64,000 nt of DNA from Sacculina carcini (taxonomy: Eukaryota; Arthropoda; Thecostraca; Sacculinidae), in NCBI GenBank assembly GCA_916048095.2, contig OU696594.1:4766781-4830780 (forward strand). The letters are read 5' to 3'. The position numbers were made by a program, and so were the translations under genes. Numbering within the stretch: position 1 is the stretch's first letter; each line of letters begins with the position of its first letter. This document shows, one piece after another, positions 36,856 through 47,982 of this stretch. The notes below the pieces were generated by a model. The model made no database searches and was not told the origin of the DNA. It saw only the letters and a program-made list of their open reading frames with translations.

Positions 36856-38390
36856 ACACACACCTGTAGTTGTCTTCGCATATTGTTTGGTAGCAGGCCA
36901 GACACAATGGGGTAGAACTTTGTTTGGGACCCACAGCAGCCGCGGATTCCTTGAGGACCAAGTCCCCGGGCTCCAGGTCCCGATCTGCAACAGCATACCT
37001 ACACAAACACACAAACACACAAACATATATATACACACACACATTGGATAGGAACGATTAGATAGGAAAGATTGGGTGGTTTGGAGTACGAGGGACCATA
37101 GGGGACACAATAAATGTCTACAGCAAACCCGGGTATTAAGGGATATAAAGGAATACATTTTCCCAAGTAGGTGTATAGATATATGGAACCGTCTGGTTAA
37201 AGAAATAGTTCAATCAAACAGTATAGCACAGTTCAAGCATAGGTTAGATAAATGTGGGTATGGAGACAGGACAGCCTGAGCCCTGCTCATTTCCTGTAAA
37301 CTACAACTGTGAGTACAACTGTGAGTAAACAGACACACAGATTATATTATACGTATATACCGTAAAACTTCTAATAGAACGGCACCTAATTAAACGCCAC
37401 TTTGATGAATTCTTCTCTTTTGGTTGTTATTGGTTGTATCTCTCTTGTTATTAATCACAAGTAATCATTCTGTATTTGTGTTTTTTGTTAAATAAATATA
37501 CATGCGTTACCTGGTTATTTATCCATGAAGTTTTATCGTATATTCTCAAAATTCTGACCAGCTAGTGGAAAAATAGAGCGGCCCCCTTTAATTGAACGTC
37601 ACTACGGGGGAAGGTTTGAAAAATAGAACTGCATGCCGCTCAAATAGAGGAGTGATTGAATCAAATGGTATGAAAGGAATAACAAAGGTCATAACAGAAA
37701 TTCGAACAGAATTATGTACAGAAAGAAAATCCTGACATATAGACTTGTAGATATTTAGCCACAAAAAGTACACCTAACCTTAACCAGGTGTACAAGAATT
37801 AATTAAACATGAACTCAGGTATTCAAGCTCTATACAGAACGATGCGAAAAAGAACTCATTATATTCAGAATATATTTAGACAATGGAGCGTAAGCTTTGA
37901 TGAATTCCCCACAAGTGGGCTAATAAAGGGGTTGTAAAGTGGGTAATTAAAGGTCGGACAGAACAGGACAACTATGTGTGTGTCTGTGTGTGTTTTCATC
38001 AATCGATAATTCGTTTATTTTCGCTTCTATAGTGACTTTCCTGATATTCAATTTCAGTGGAACAACTGAATTTATTATTGCATTTCTCAGACGCTCTTGT
38101 TGTGTGTCGAAAATGAAGATTTGTCATTTTTAAGGAAGTAGGGAATTCACGAGAGAGAAAAAGAAGATTACGAAACACTGGAATCAACGATAAATATACG
38201 ACAAAATCCGGTATATACCAGAATTTATCATTAAATTCAACTCCTCTAACTCACGTGTATGTATGTGCGTGTGTGTATGTATGTATGTGTGTGTGTGTGT
38301 GTGTGTATGAATGTTGGCGAGATGTCAAGCTCTATACCACGGTCAGGAAGTGCACACACACACACACACATACACACACGCACACACACG

Positions 38391-38446
<56 letters not shown>

Positions 38447-38707
38447 GCACATGTCTTGGCTAAATTTACTTCATTTCGTACTGTGTATGTGTGTGTGTGT
38501 GTTTGTGTGTTTGTGTGTGTGTGTGTGTGTGTGAGTGTGTAAGGCCGTGCATAGCCCTAGCATATTCTATGGTAGAGTGTAAGAGAACCGAAAGAACATA
38601 CATGTATAACAGTTACAGATTGCGCTTACAGACATAAACTGTTAAATGTGACAGGTAAAAGACTATTATACCCCAAGTCTGTTAGTCTAAGTATGCACTA
38701 AACTCTT

Positions 38708-38738
<31 letters not shown>

Positions 38739-39536
38739 CACACAGACACACACACATACACACACAGACACACATATACACACACATACACATAGCTCAC
38801 GCACAAGCTGCCAACAAGGAAGGAAGGTATTTACAATGTAAATATAATAATTTGTATATAATAATATTTATATAATATATATAATGATAAAATATGATTA
38901 ATTTTAATGTGAAAAACACAAAATATAATCCAAATAAAACCCCTTAAATTTACCTTTAGTTTAGTATTATATTAAATTAATATAATACTAAATTAATGAT
39001 AAGTGAAATAGGTCATATAAATATTTATTTCACATTAAAATTGATCATATATCATATAATTTAAGTAAATTTCGCGTATGATTTAATGTGAGTTATCATA
39101 TGGTATTAGTGCTAAATTGATATATTTACATATATATACATATATACATAGGAGGATATAAGCTCCCGAGTAGCTCAGTGGTTAGGCGCTCAACTCTCGT
39201 GTCAGAGGTGCGCGGTTCGAATCCTGGCCCGGGTTCGTTTATCAACACCTCCGCTCGAGTCTACCAGGAGTCACCACTGTAGATGGGCCCACAATGGGGC
39301 GCGTTATATAGTCTAAAAACTGGCTGGTGTGCGCTTAAAACGACAATAAAAACACAAACAATATAGGTGGGTATATTCCCAATCGATTCCCACCTGCCCA
39401 GTTGGGAATTCTTGGTCACTGTGAATGCATGATATTCAGAAGTGAGCTTGGGGAAGTCCGGTATCTGATCACTGGTGACTTGATGAGATCCGTTATCCGT
39501 ACTCCGGATGCGTTCCTTCTCACAAGAATTACTCAT
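27933..39536 (-). CDS. SMYD-family SET/MYND protein (msta/SmydA-like)
   Basis: Thirteen exons, 5' to 3': 39536-39394, 36998-36864, 36103-36043, 35347-35246, 34524-34384, 33953-33747, 32896-32722, 32311-32224, 31572-31438, 30455-30377, 29399-29339, 29060-28879, 28169-27933. All phases agree and give 581 residues. Order: N-terminal SET part (GRYAVADRDLEPGD); MYND zinc finger split over three exons (CLAC...CTKC...C..KC...H..EC); SET core with GALVTNAFE and LLAHNCTPNVHH; GEPLFTSYT; post-SET cysteines (CSCARC, CCRC, WRCTNC); and a helical C-terminal repeat region ending LVGSFEAIVDLMK. Canonical SET enzymes have NHSC; here it is AHNC, as in msta-like members, so methyltransferase activity is uncertain. 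A run of about 19 Asn interrupts the C-terminus. The family methylates lysine or binds chromatin and cytoplasmic partners; the target here is unknown. A SINE lies 14 bp beyond the exon 4 donor. Confidence 0.9.
28025..28104 (-). repeat. Coding (ATT/GTT)n microsatellite
   Basis: Trinucleotide repeat inside the last SMYD exon, read as AAC/AAT asparagine codons. The more mixed AAC part lies upstream and the purer AAT part downstream. Confidence 0.9.
28175..28252. repeat. CA/TATGTATA microsatellite
   Basis: ACACACACATATGTAT repeats three times, immediately upstream of the last SMYD exon acceptor. Confidence 0.8.
28657..28690. repeat. 34-bp perfect palindrome
   Basis: TATTTGAGTAATCTCAT is followed directly by its exact reverse complement with no spacer. 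It lies in the last SMYD intron. Confidence 0.85.
29932..30270. repeat. 9-bp minisatellite TATTATAGA
   Basis: More than 30 units of TATTATAGA with sporadic substitutions, in the SMYD intron between the exons at 29339 and 30377. Confidence 0.95.
30490..30750 (+). mobile_element. R1 dispersed repeat, near full length
   Basis: From TATTGAGGAACGTGGGCG to TGGATTTGCCTGTAATAAAT. It matches the 50700 copy over its length with small deletions (TAGTGCTTGCACTC). Antisense to SMYD. Confidence 0.75.
30941..31121. mobile_element. hAT MITE
   Basis: Starts CAGTGGTCTTCAAACTTTT and ends AAGGTTGAAAACCCCTG, inverted termini of the CAGTGGTTCTCAACC class. The interior differs from the 17864 family. Confidence 0.6.
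31700..32060. repeat. ACACACA 7-bp repeat array with CA and TA tracts
   Basis: (ACACACA)n with 7-bp period from about 31775 to 31990, flanked by (CA)n and a (TA)n at 32033-32060. The long ORFs on both strands here are repeat artefacts within a SMYD intron. Confidence 0.9.
33255..33560. repeat. Degenerate minisatellite, unit TTTCTTCCCAACCTTGGAGA
   Basis: About eight diverged units of about 33-38 bp sharing TTTCTT..CAACCTT and GAGACAG(G)AA, in SMYD intron 6. Confidence 0.7.
33628..33705. mobile_element. hAT MITE fragment
   Basis: CAGTGGTTTCTCCAGGTGGTACGCC and GATGAACAATATCACC-like sequence match parts of the 35474-35817 element. Confidence 0.45.
34901..35231 (-). mobile_element. tRNA-Val-derived SINE, copy 5
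   Basis: Sense with respect to the SMYD gene. Its tRNA-like head starts 14 bp downstream of the donor of the exon encoding VECGTL...; box A and box B are intact. Confidence 0.9.
35474..35817. mobile_element. hAT MITE with GTGGTACGC repeats
   Basis: Terminal repeats CAGTGGCTCCCAACCTG and AAGGTTGGAAACCACTG; flanking octamers GCCTAGTC and ATCTAGCT keep the CTAG core. Internal GTGGTACGC/GTGGTACTC motifs recur. Confidence 0.8.
35935..36030 (+). mobile_element. R1 dispersed repeat fragment
   Basis: From TACATGGGGCCACCGCAGGG to GCTACTGTATATACCTGTAA plus ATTTATTAG. Ends 13 bp before the SMYD MYND exon at 36043. Confidence 0.75.
36160..36335. repeat. 14-bp minisatellite ATTCAAATTTTCAA
   Basis: About a dozen near-perfect units in the intron between the exons at 36043 and 36864. 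Confidence 0.95.
36465..36655 (+). mobile_element. R1 dispersed repeat with (AAT)n tail
   Basis: Includes the TTATTTATTTGTTC AT-rich part, TTGGTTAGCTTCCAGTACAC, TAGTGCACTTGCACTC, and a long (AATAAT)n tail at 36620-36652. Confidence 0.8.
36798..36863. repeat. (CA)n abutting a SMYD splice donor
   Basis: On the gene strand the donor of the exon at 36864-36998 is itself the first GT of a (GT)n array of about 60 bp. Confidence 0.9.
37060..37330 (+). pseudogene. LINE 3' end fragment (ORF2 C-terminus)
   Basis: Encodes YIFPSRCIDIWNRLV and SIAQFKHRLDK, the usual C-terminal end of Jockey/CR1-group LINE ORF2, then a stop and a tail GGAGACAGGACAGCCTGAGC. Related 3' ends occur near 62160-62465 and 62845-62910. 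Confidence 0.75.
37950..38135 (+). mobile_element. hAT MITE fragment
   Basis: CGGACAGAACAGGACAACTA block to TGTGTCGAAAATGAAG of the 17864 family, in SMYD intron 1. Confidence 0.65.
38255..38800. repeat. TG and CA microsatellites
   Basis: TG at 38262-38306 and 38485-38540, CA at 38350-38445 and 38707-38795; all in SMYD intron 1. Confidence 0.9.
38870..39065. repeat. AT-rich inverted repeat
   Basis: ATGATTAATTTTAATGTGAAA (38895 onward) is inverted near 39030-39050, and TTTAGTATTATATTAA meets its complement near 38960-38995. Probably a small foldback MITE. Confidence 0.6.
39160..39352 (+). mobile_element. Second tRNA-derived SINE family, single copy
   Basis: TAGCTCAGTGGTTAG (box A) and GGTTCGAATCC (box B) lie at tRNA spacing, but the acceptor stem does not pair, so this is not a functional tRNA. 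A unique body and GCGCTTAAAACGACAATAAA tail follow. It sits just beyond the donor of SMYD exon 1, opposite in strand. Confidence 0.7.
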
Positions 39537-40844
39537 TGTTCCTGCACATACCGAAAATCAACCACACAAGCACACACACACACTTTGTAGCCGACATGAT
39601 TTCAAACATTTAACGGTGTATGCTGATAAGACCGTCTTATTTCGATGTAATTCATGTAAATTGTAATATACTTAAATGCAGTATCTCGTGTTGTTTCATA
39701 TATAGCTTCGATATGATTTTCGTTGTTTGCTACATGATTTGTCCATTGAAATATATAAATATCACACACACAAATGAGCACATTCACATGATTGTACAAC
39801 TGAATGCACTTAACAATATCCGTTCGTGCAAGAGCCAAGGCTCGACGAATCGTTGCCTTATTAATCTGTGTTTGCTGTATAACTTGTTTTGTTGTCTATG
39901 TGTGGCAATACATCAAATTGATAAAAAAATTGACACACACACACATGTACATACACACTGAAAATTGGGCATGCACTTAAGCTAAATCTGCACATTGGTG
40001 AAATAAATCGAAGCAAGAAAAAGTAAGTAAATGTAAAGAATTTACAGCTTTGCCGCCTTTTTCCATTCCATTTTGTTCAAGGATATTAATGATAATAACA
40101 ATAATAATTATTATTATTATAAGAATAATAGGAAAGAAATGAAATATATAAAATTCTAGATACCTCAACCACAAATATTTTTCATCGTATTTGATGTACA
40201 AATATGCACAATTTTATAACTAAATATTAAACTGTAGTGATCATACAAAAATGCTGATATATGATCTAAAAACACATCCAGAAGATGTCCTAATTTGCAT
40301 ACTCACCAAATATTTGTCTTTCTTAGACAAGTTGATTTTGAATGCGCTTCCGGCTAGATCTTCAGTCTTCCAGTCCAAATTTCACAAAAACACACACAAA
40401 CACACACAAACACACACACACACACAAATCGAATTGAATATCGTAAGGATTAAACTTGACTAATATTCTGTGTGCGTGTCACGTTTGAGTATCCGTACAC
40501 ATGTGCGTTTACATACATGAAGATGTGTGCGTGTGTGTGTGTATGTGTGTGTATGTGTGTGTGTGTGTGTGTGTATGTGTGTGTGTGTGTGTATGTGTGT
40601 GTGTGGGGAGGCTATTTTTGACTGAGTGCGTGTGTCAACGGATAGATAGCACAGACACGATATAACATCATGTATTCAGGAACGCATTGTATTCAACATT
40701 AACTTGATATTTCACTATCAAATATTGTATATATAAATATATATATTAGATGAAGAGATATTCAGTATATTTTTTACGTAAATGCTAGTCTAGTTATTTG
40801 AATTTAGATCTGAATTATGAGCTAAGTATTGGATATTTTGTTTA

Positions 40845-41045
40845 TTGTTATTTATTTATTATTTTGTTTTCAAACTGTCTATATTTCTCTCTAGAATTCT
40901 TTTATTATTTCAACTCTCTTTCTCTTTACATCTTTTTTAGTTAGCTTCCAGTACACATGGGGCCACCGTACAGGGTGGTAATAGTGCACTTGCACTCTTC
41001 CCCCATGCTACTGTATTTGCCTGTAATTAATATTAATAATAAATA
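40845..41045 (+). mobile_element. R1 dispersed repeat
   Basis: AT-rich part, TTAGTTAGCTTCCAGTACAC, TAGTGCACTTGCACTCTTCC and a TTAATATTAATAATAA tail. Confidence 0.8.
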
Positions 41046-41784
41046 AAGTTTTATACCATTTTTTCCATGAATGTTCTCAAATTGTTTATTATAGAAAGAT
41101 TTACTAATTTGGCTGCGTTCTTTTTAACCAAAAATATCATTATTCATTCAGGTTAATATATGTATGTTAATTTATATTTAATTATATTTACAAGTTAATT
41201 TAGATTCGGTAAAATGTTTGGTAATAGAAAATATATGAATATTTAAGATATGATAATATTATGTAACATTATAATATAATGTAATGAACACATAAGCTTA
41301 CAGAAAAACTTTTTTCCCAAAATTTTAAATTATGTACAAAATTATAAAATTGACATTGATTTTTTTGGTTTACAACTAATGAGAAACAATGGAAATAATA
41401 ACGTATATTTTCTTGCTGAAGGGCTGTTTTTATCGTATGCAACTTTTTCTTGTGTGTTGTTTTAGGTAATTTATGAAAATGCGAATTTTAAGTAAAAAAC
41501 TAAACTTAATAATTTTTGACAGCCTAAATTTTAAATATTATTGCAACTAATTAACAATATATCATGGCAAGAATACAAGGCTGCAATATCCATGCATATT
41601 GATTAATTAAAATAAACTGAGAGAAGAGGAATAATAATTAATAAAAATTATATACTTTCAAATCAAATTATGTGAAGCGGAACCGGAAGTGTATGCATTT
41701 CTTGATTTCTCTCTCGACATATTTTCAGCGTGAAGATGATGTGTGATAAATTCTCATTTGAAGTTGTTTCTCGCAGGGGCACAC

Positions 41785-41910
41785 AATTATTATTAATATT
41801 ATTATTATTAATTACAGGTTAATCCAGTAGCATGGGGGAAGAGTGCAAGTGCACTATTACCACCCTGCGGTGGCCCCATGTGTCCTGGAAGCTAACCAAA
41901 AACCAGAGGT
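41785..41910 (-). mobile_element. R1 dispersed repeat, minus copy
   Basis: ATTATTATTAATTACAGG tail, then the complement of TGCACTTGCACT and GTTAGCTTCCAGGACACATG. Confidence 0.75.
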
Positions 41911-42099
41911 ATTTTGAGAAAAACAAACTTAATTAGTGCGTGAACCCAAACATAATCTAAGCAAAACCCAAAAATAGACCAGACAAATTATACAGAATTG
42001 ATACCACGCAAACACACAAGTCAAATAATTCACAAAGGAGTTCACACACACACACACACACTAACACACACACACACACACACATGCACACACACACAT

Positions 42100-42131
<32 letters not shown>

Positions 42132-42659
42132 CTAATACCCAAATAAAAATGAAAATATTGTTAATTAGTAAGAACAAACATTGAACCGTGCTATTTTTCA
42201 GCGACATGAATAACAAATTGTTTCCAAAAACAGAGCAATTTTATCGATATAAGCGTGCTCCATAATCACTTAATAAATTCCCATTTGAAAAGAAAATATA
42301 AATACAAAAGGACAAACGATTGAAGATATTAATCAGTATTTCAAAATAAATTTAATTCTTTATATTTAAATCAGTATAATCGGCTTTAAAAACGTACCAA
42401 ATATATCAACTTGGAAATTTACATGTAAATTTATCAAATTATCTGTTTATATAGTAGACATTTTTCATCTAAAGACAGCCAATCATACAATAGTAATATC
42501 AAGATTTGTATTTTTATATATTTCATTGCTGAAATTTTTAGTTGTTGATTTTCGACCAATATTATTTCAGAAAAATCGCGAAAAACATTTTAAAAATAAT
42601 GTCGGAGTTATTTCTTAGTTTATTTTTAATTTATATATCTAAATTACAAACATTATAAA

Positions 42660-42820
42660 TTTTGTTTGCAAAAGTCTGCAGATTTTCATAGTTTTTTGCA
42701 TCTGGCAGCGCGTAGTGCGTGCGTCAGCTTCACAATCGTCGACATACCAGATAAGCGTTGTCTTTGCTTTCCGCTTGGGTCGTTAATTGAGACGTGTATT
42801 TTGTCGCGTGGATCGTTTTT
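42660..42820 (+). promoter_or_regulatory. Possible 5' UTR exon and promoter of the ARB2-like gene
   Basis: Local rise in CpG content (GGCAGCGCGTAGTGCG, TTGTCGCGTGGATCG) ending at a strong GTGAGTAATG donor at 42821. An acceptor at TATTTTAG (about 44058) would join it to the coding exon. Inferred from signals only. Confidence 0.4.
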
Positions 42821-43865
42821 GGTGAGTAATGAAATTGGTTTTACGCTAATCTTTAAGTTCCCGAATATTGTTTGAATTTTTGATATTTGCTGGCTATTTT
42901 GGTGCTTTTCTGTATTGTGTGGTCGCTATTTAGTAGGTTTTTTGAAGTCGCGTAGGTTATACGTTGAGTATGTACTGTTATCCCCAAACATGCGGTCAGG
43001 TTTTAGTTCTAGTGTCTTTGTGTAATAGGAAATTTTTTGCCCATCATGACTCTCACTTACTGTAACACGATATTCATGTTTTTGTAAATAATTTAAGACG
43101 TAGTTTCTAGTGCAGTATTGATTGCTAGTGATCTTGTCAGTGTTCAGTTTGTTTATGAAGTTTCAAATTGATCACAAAGACGAGAAATTACTTGCGATTG
43201 TATATGGCTTCACCTAGTTCTCTTTAACGTGTACGTTTAACGAATTATTTCTTGTGGTTTTTAGTAGTTAAACTTTTTTATACGAGGAACAAATTCCTAA
43301 TTTTCTCTAGTCTGCCATCTTGGAATGTTTCGTACTGTTTCGGCATAATTTGTCTCCACCGTGTTTTGATGTTGTGTTTTTATTAGGCGTTTTTCATCAC
43401 TGCTCATTTTTCTAATTTTCTGTAGTGTAGATGCGAATTCGTATTGTGAGAGAGCGGGTGAGCAAATGTGTGTGCTTGCTATGTTTAAATGGGCCGTTTA
43501 CACCTGCTATCAATGTATGTCTGTATATATGTGCGTATGCGCGGTGAAGTGAGGTCTTGGTATGTTCTGATTGGTTACTGGATAGGCTTTGTGTTTGAGT
43601 GTCTGAACTGTGCGTGAGTGTATGTGGTGTATGCGTGTGTGTATGTGTATTGAAATTTGTGCGCAGTCCGTGTGCAGGAGAGATTGAAGCAGGATAGTGC
43701 TGAGAGCTTCCAGTTGGTGAAGACTGTTTGTATTGTGAATACTTGTGTATAGATATGTTTTATTGTTTTTCATTTAAAATACATCGAATATTGCTACATT
43801 TTCCCAAAAATTCCGCTACGCGATCGATTTATTTGCAATATATTAACTTGTTCCGCACCTTTTAG

Positions 43866-44045
43866 ATGTTTTCCTTTATTGTAATTTCCTTCATTTTAAT
43901 TTCCTTTATTGTCATTTCCTTTTTTGTCATTTCCTTTATTGTAATTTCCTTTGTTGTCATTTCCTTTATTGTAATTTCCTTCATTGTCATTCCCTTTATT
44001 GTAATTTCCTTCATTGCCATGTCCTTTGTTGTCATTTCTTTTTCT
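43866..44045 (+). repeat. 15-bp minisatellite ATTTCCTTTATTGTA
   Basis: About twelve units of a pyrimidine-rich 15-mer immediately before the TATTTTAG acceptor candidate at 44058. It may serve as that intron's pyrimidine tract. Confidence 0.9.
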
Positions 44046-44218
44046 CCTTTGTATTTTAGTCTGTCGCGCTTGTGAAATATATAGACGCTATAGAAATCAA
44101 TCTATTGCATCGACCTTCTATCCACTGAAGATTCGCCTTGACAATCACTCAGTCTTACATATTGACTCAGATCGACATTGTACAAATACACCAGACTGCG
44201 GCTTGTTTGTTTGCTTCA

Positions 44219-45244
44219 ATGGCATCGACTGGGGACGACACTACGAGTGCTGGCGGCGCTGGGGACGAACACTGTTTTCCCAGCTCGCTGGCTGAATTTG
44301 GCTTCTGCTGGACGAAAGTCGATCAAGATTGCAACAATGAAAACAACAGCGATGATAGCTTGCAACTCGTTCAACGTTCAGCAGCGTGTGAGGACGACGG
44401 AAAAACGCCACCGCACTACGGATCCATGTCCGGCTTCCAGTTTTCCGTCAGTCCGGATCAGACGTACAACCAAGCTCGCTACGAAGCGCTGGGCCACGTA
44501 ATCACCGAGGAAATCTACTCGATGCTCGAACAGAGGACTGGATTGTTGCGTGTTTCTCTAACGGACTGTTGTGAAAATGGCCAAGCGACATCGTTTATAT
44601 TCTGCAGCGTTGGATGGCAATATGCTTCGCGTCTTCTACTGCTGATACACGGTAGCGGAGTGGTGAGAGCGGGCCAGTGGTCTCGTCGACTCATCATCAA
44701 CAACGGTATCACACCCGGCTCTCAACTGCCTTACATACGCCAAGCCCTAGCCGCTGGCTTCGGTGTAATTGTTCTCAACACCAACCACAACCACGGTCCA
44801 GGAACTAAAGCCAAATTACCAGGCAGCGGTTGTCCTCTGGAGCACGCGCTGTCCGTATGGGATCGGTTTGTGATAGCCAAGGCTCGTTGTGACGCGTCTG
44901 TGGCTATTGTCGCTCACAGCTACGGCGGCGTGGTAGTAGCCGAACTAGCACAGCTTCGTTCCGTCCAGATATCCGCGCGTGTTCAAGCCGTAGCTCTTAC
45001 TGATTCAGTACACTCGTCGAGCCAAGCGATTCAATGCATGATTGGTGATTGGTGGAATCGTGTAGCGTGTAATTGGGTAGCCAGCGGTGAACCGCTCAAT
45101 ACACCATTGCCGCATGGTAAAGATTGTCTGCGTGTTTCCGCCGGCGATAAGCGTCATGAATGGACCTCACACGCAGCCATCTCCGCTGTGTTTGATTTTA
45201 TCAACGATAAAATGCCTCAGACTCTTCAGACATCTTCGGCTTAA
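44219..45244 (+). CDS. ARB2/FAM172-family protein, intronless coding region
   Basis: 341 residues from the first ATG of the frame; upstream in-frame sequence has no ATG. An Arb2 alpha/beta-hydrolase-like fold is visible: GFCWTK near the start, NQARYEALGHVITEEIYSML, LLLIHGSGVVRAGQWSRRLI, NTNHNHG, and the nucleophile-elbow motif AIVAHSYGGV, then LTDSVHSS and HEWTSHAAISAVFDFI. Fission yeast Arb2 works with Argonaute chaperones in heterochromatin, and vertebrate FAM172A/ARB2A links Argonaute to co-transcriptional splicing; a nuclear RNA role is therefore likely. Vertebrate homologues are multi-exon whereas this one is uninterrupted, so it may be a retrocopy or have lost its introns. The frame is intact, which argues for function. 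Confidence 0.88.
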   Translation: MASTGDDTTSAGGAGDEHCFPSSLAEFGFCWTKVDQDCNNENNSDDSLQLVQRSAACEDDGKTPPHYGSMSGFQFSVSPDQTYNQARYEALGHVITEEIYSMLEQRTGLLRVSLTDCCENGQATSFIFCSVGWQYASRLLLLIHGSGVVRAGQWSRRLIINNGITPGSQLPYIRQALAAGFGVIVLNTNHNHGPGTKAKLPGSGCPLEHALSVWDRFVIAKARCDASVAIVAHSYGGVVVAELAQLRSVQISARVQAVALTDSVHSSSQAIQCMIGDWWNRVACNWVASGEPLNTPLPHGKDCLRVSAGDKRHEWTSHAAISAVFDFINDKMPQTLQTSSA

Positions 45245-45249
45245 CAAGA

Positions 45250-45445
45250 TTGAATAATGTATTGTTTTTGTCAGGAATAATATGCTGTTGTTGTTCTTGT
45301 CAGGAATAATGTGTTGTTGTTGTCAGGAATAATATTGTGTTGATGTCAGGAATATGTTGTTGTTGTCAGGAATAATATGGTGTTGTCGGGAATAATATTG
45401 TAGGAATAATGTTTTGTTGTCAGGAATAATGTGTTCTTGTCAGGA
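45250..45445 (+). repeat. 3' UTR repeat, unit TTGTCAGGAATAATGTGTTG
   Basis: GTCAGGAATAAT recurs about eight times directly after the ARB2-like stop codon, at spacings of about 20-27 bp. No AATAAA is seen nearby. Confidence 0.8.
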
Positions 45446-45592
45446 TTGCCATATTTCGAGGTTATTCTGACATTCAGTTTTTTATGCTACTTGTAAATCA
45501 CTCCATTTTTTTCTTTTTTCTTTTCAATGTTTTTTTGTGACTTGTTTGTTGAATATATGGGTTTTTCCAATTGTTTTTTTGCTCAATACATT

Positions 45593-45638
<46 letters not shown>

Positions 45639-45781
45639 AGTATTACCGTGCATGTATAATACATAATAACATCACAATTTATCAGTAGAGACCAGTAATC
45701 AGTAGATAAAAGCTCCGCTCGTCCATACGTCTTTCTGTGTGTGTGTGTGTGTATATATATATGTCACTTTGCGTATATGTG

Positions 45782-45818
<37 letters not shown>

Positions 45819-46610
45819 CTATCTTTGTGTGTCTGTCTGTCTTTGTTTTCGTGTGTGTGTGTGTGTGTGTGTGTATATGTCCCTTTGTGTGTATCTTTGT
45901 GTGTTTATATGTCCCTTTGTGTGTTAGTTTGTGTGTGCTTGTATGTGTTTGTGTGTATATGTCCCTTTGTGTCTATTTGTGTGTATATGTCCCTTTGTGT
46001 CTATCTGTGTGTCTATGTATGCGTATATTTGTTTGTGTGTGTGTGTATCTATGTGTATCTATATATGTTCATGTATATGTTTATATGTGTTTGTTTGTAC
46101 GTGTATATATACATGTGTGTGTGTGTGTGTATGTGTATATTTGTTTGTGTATGTGTGTGTGTCTTTGTGTATCTATATATGTTTATGGGGGTGTGTGTGG
46201 ATGTATGTGTATATTTGTTTGTTTGTGTGTGTGTATATATGTGTATCTATATATGTTTATGTATATGTTTATGTGTGTTTGTACGTGTATCTATATATGT
46301 GTGTGTGTATGTATGTGTATCTATATATGTTTATGTTTATGTTCATGTTCATGTGTGTTTGTACGTGTATATATATGTGTATGTATGTATGTGTATGTGT
46401 GTGTGTGTGTGTGTATCTATGTGTATCTATATATTTTCATGTATATGTTTATGTGTGTGTGTGTGTTTGTACGTGTATATATATATATGTGTGTGTGTTT
46501 GTACGTGTATATATATATGTGTGTGTATATTTGTGTGTATGTATGTGTATATATATCTATGTGTATCTATATATGTATATGTTTATGTGTGTTTGTGTGT
46601 TTATACAGTG
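45593..46610 (+). repeat. Long TG/TATG minisatellite
   Basis: (TG)n at 45593-45637, then about 870 bp of TGTGTGTATAT, CCCTTTGTGT, ATCTATATATGTTTATG variants, ending in the acceptor TTTATACAG before the NCOA5 start. All long ORFs in it are artefacts. Confidence 0.9.
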
Positions 46611-46626
46611 TGTTATTGTTGACATA

Positions 46627-47587
46627 ATGTCTCTGCCTCCGGAACGAGTCACCAATGACCCGAATAATGCCGATTCTCGCATTTTTGTCGGCAATATAGA
46701 CCTATCCATCACTCGACGAGATCTCGAAGAAAAATTCGAAAAATACGGAGTTCTCGGTATGATTATGTTTTTTATTCTTCGATTTTTCGACCCCACAAAA
46801 ATATAGAAGAAACACTTTTATCCCCCACTACTTTTATGTTTATTTGGATTTCTCAAAAACCTAACCAAACAGTCATTTGTGTGTGTGTGTGTGATTTTAT
46901 ATAATTATTCGTGTATATATTTATCTATATTTTACCAGTAGAATTAAACTTCTCTACAAAGTTTGACACAAGAAAACATTGTTTTTCTCTGATTCTCCAC
47001 ATTTTAATAATTGGAGCGAACTTAAAAACAAATTCACATTTTCCGCACACAGAAGTCCAACAGAGAAATCCAACAAAATTCAGTTGTTCCACCAAGTTAT
47101 ATATCAAGAAACAACTAAAAACGAAAATTGTACTCCGTGGTGTAGTGGTAGCACACCCGCCTCACAAGCGGGAGGTCTGTGGTTCGAATCACGGCGGAGG
47201 ATAATTTCTCTGGGCGAATTCTATAATCCAACAGTCCCTGTCCATCCAGCAGTAAATGATGCTACCAGATATCAGTCATGTGTTGTGTCATGCATTCTGG
47301 GGAGGTGGTCCTCTCTAATACGTCTTCTGTCCTTGTGGTGTCATAGCGTGGAGAGGGTCGGTTCTGCGGTGGCAGCGAGCTGCACGGGACACATCTGTGT
47401 GTGTTCATAAGCTTCGGTTTCTTAAGTGTGTATGTGTGTGTGTGTTTGTTTGTCAGCTGTTACTGTGCTGAAGGGATATGGATTTGTACAGTTGGGTACG
47501 CCGGACGATGCCCAAGAAGCGATTGAACGCGAGAGCGGTGGCATGCTGAAGGGGCGCGAATTGGGTGTGTATTCTATATCCATACAA

Positions 47588-47623
<36 letters not shown>

Positions 47624-47923
47624 AAAACATACACACATATATATTGTACAGTCGTTTAACATACACATTATGACATATCTGTCATATTTGTAGTGTGTAT
47701 GTAAACATACACACTTGACACTGGTTACATTCATTGTTGTGTGCACAACATACTGTTCACTACATATTTCTCTTTATTCATCTCTTTTCCTAGAGAGGTC
47801 ACTAAACATACACACATATTTAATACATACAAGACAGTATTAAACATAAACAGTGTACAAACATACACACACACACAGACACACACATTTATACCTCTGT
47901 GTATTTTATCTATGCTAGTGTAA

Positions 47924-47982
<59 letters not shown>

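Larger units (their letters stand above)
39537..42655. other. Intergenic region between divergent SMYD and ARB2-like genes
   Basis: Contains CA/TG tracts (40385-40430, 40525-40605, 42040-42130), (ATT)n near 40090, two R1 copies and long AT-rich stretches. No conserved coding segment is seen. Confidence 0.5.

Noticed and set aside
37355-37640. MITE with CCGTAAAACTTCTAATAGAACG-type sequence, and similar ACCGTATATA...TATAAGCCGA blocks at 50372-50705 and 51400-51490
   Set aside because: They look like ends of known classes of short DNA elements, but termini and target duplications could not be defined, so they are not listed as features.
39163-39236. Possible functional tRNA gene
   Set aside because: Boxes A and B are present, but the acceptor stem has mismatches and a SINE-like body and tail follow.
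47422-47634. Minus-strand ORF opposite NCOA5 exon 2
   Set aside because: It is an antisense shadow of the RRM exon and CA repeat; the plus strand has matching splice phases.
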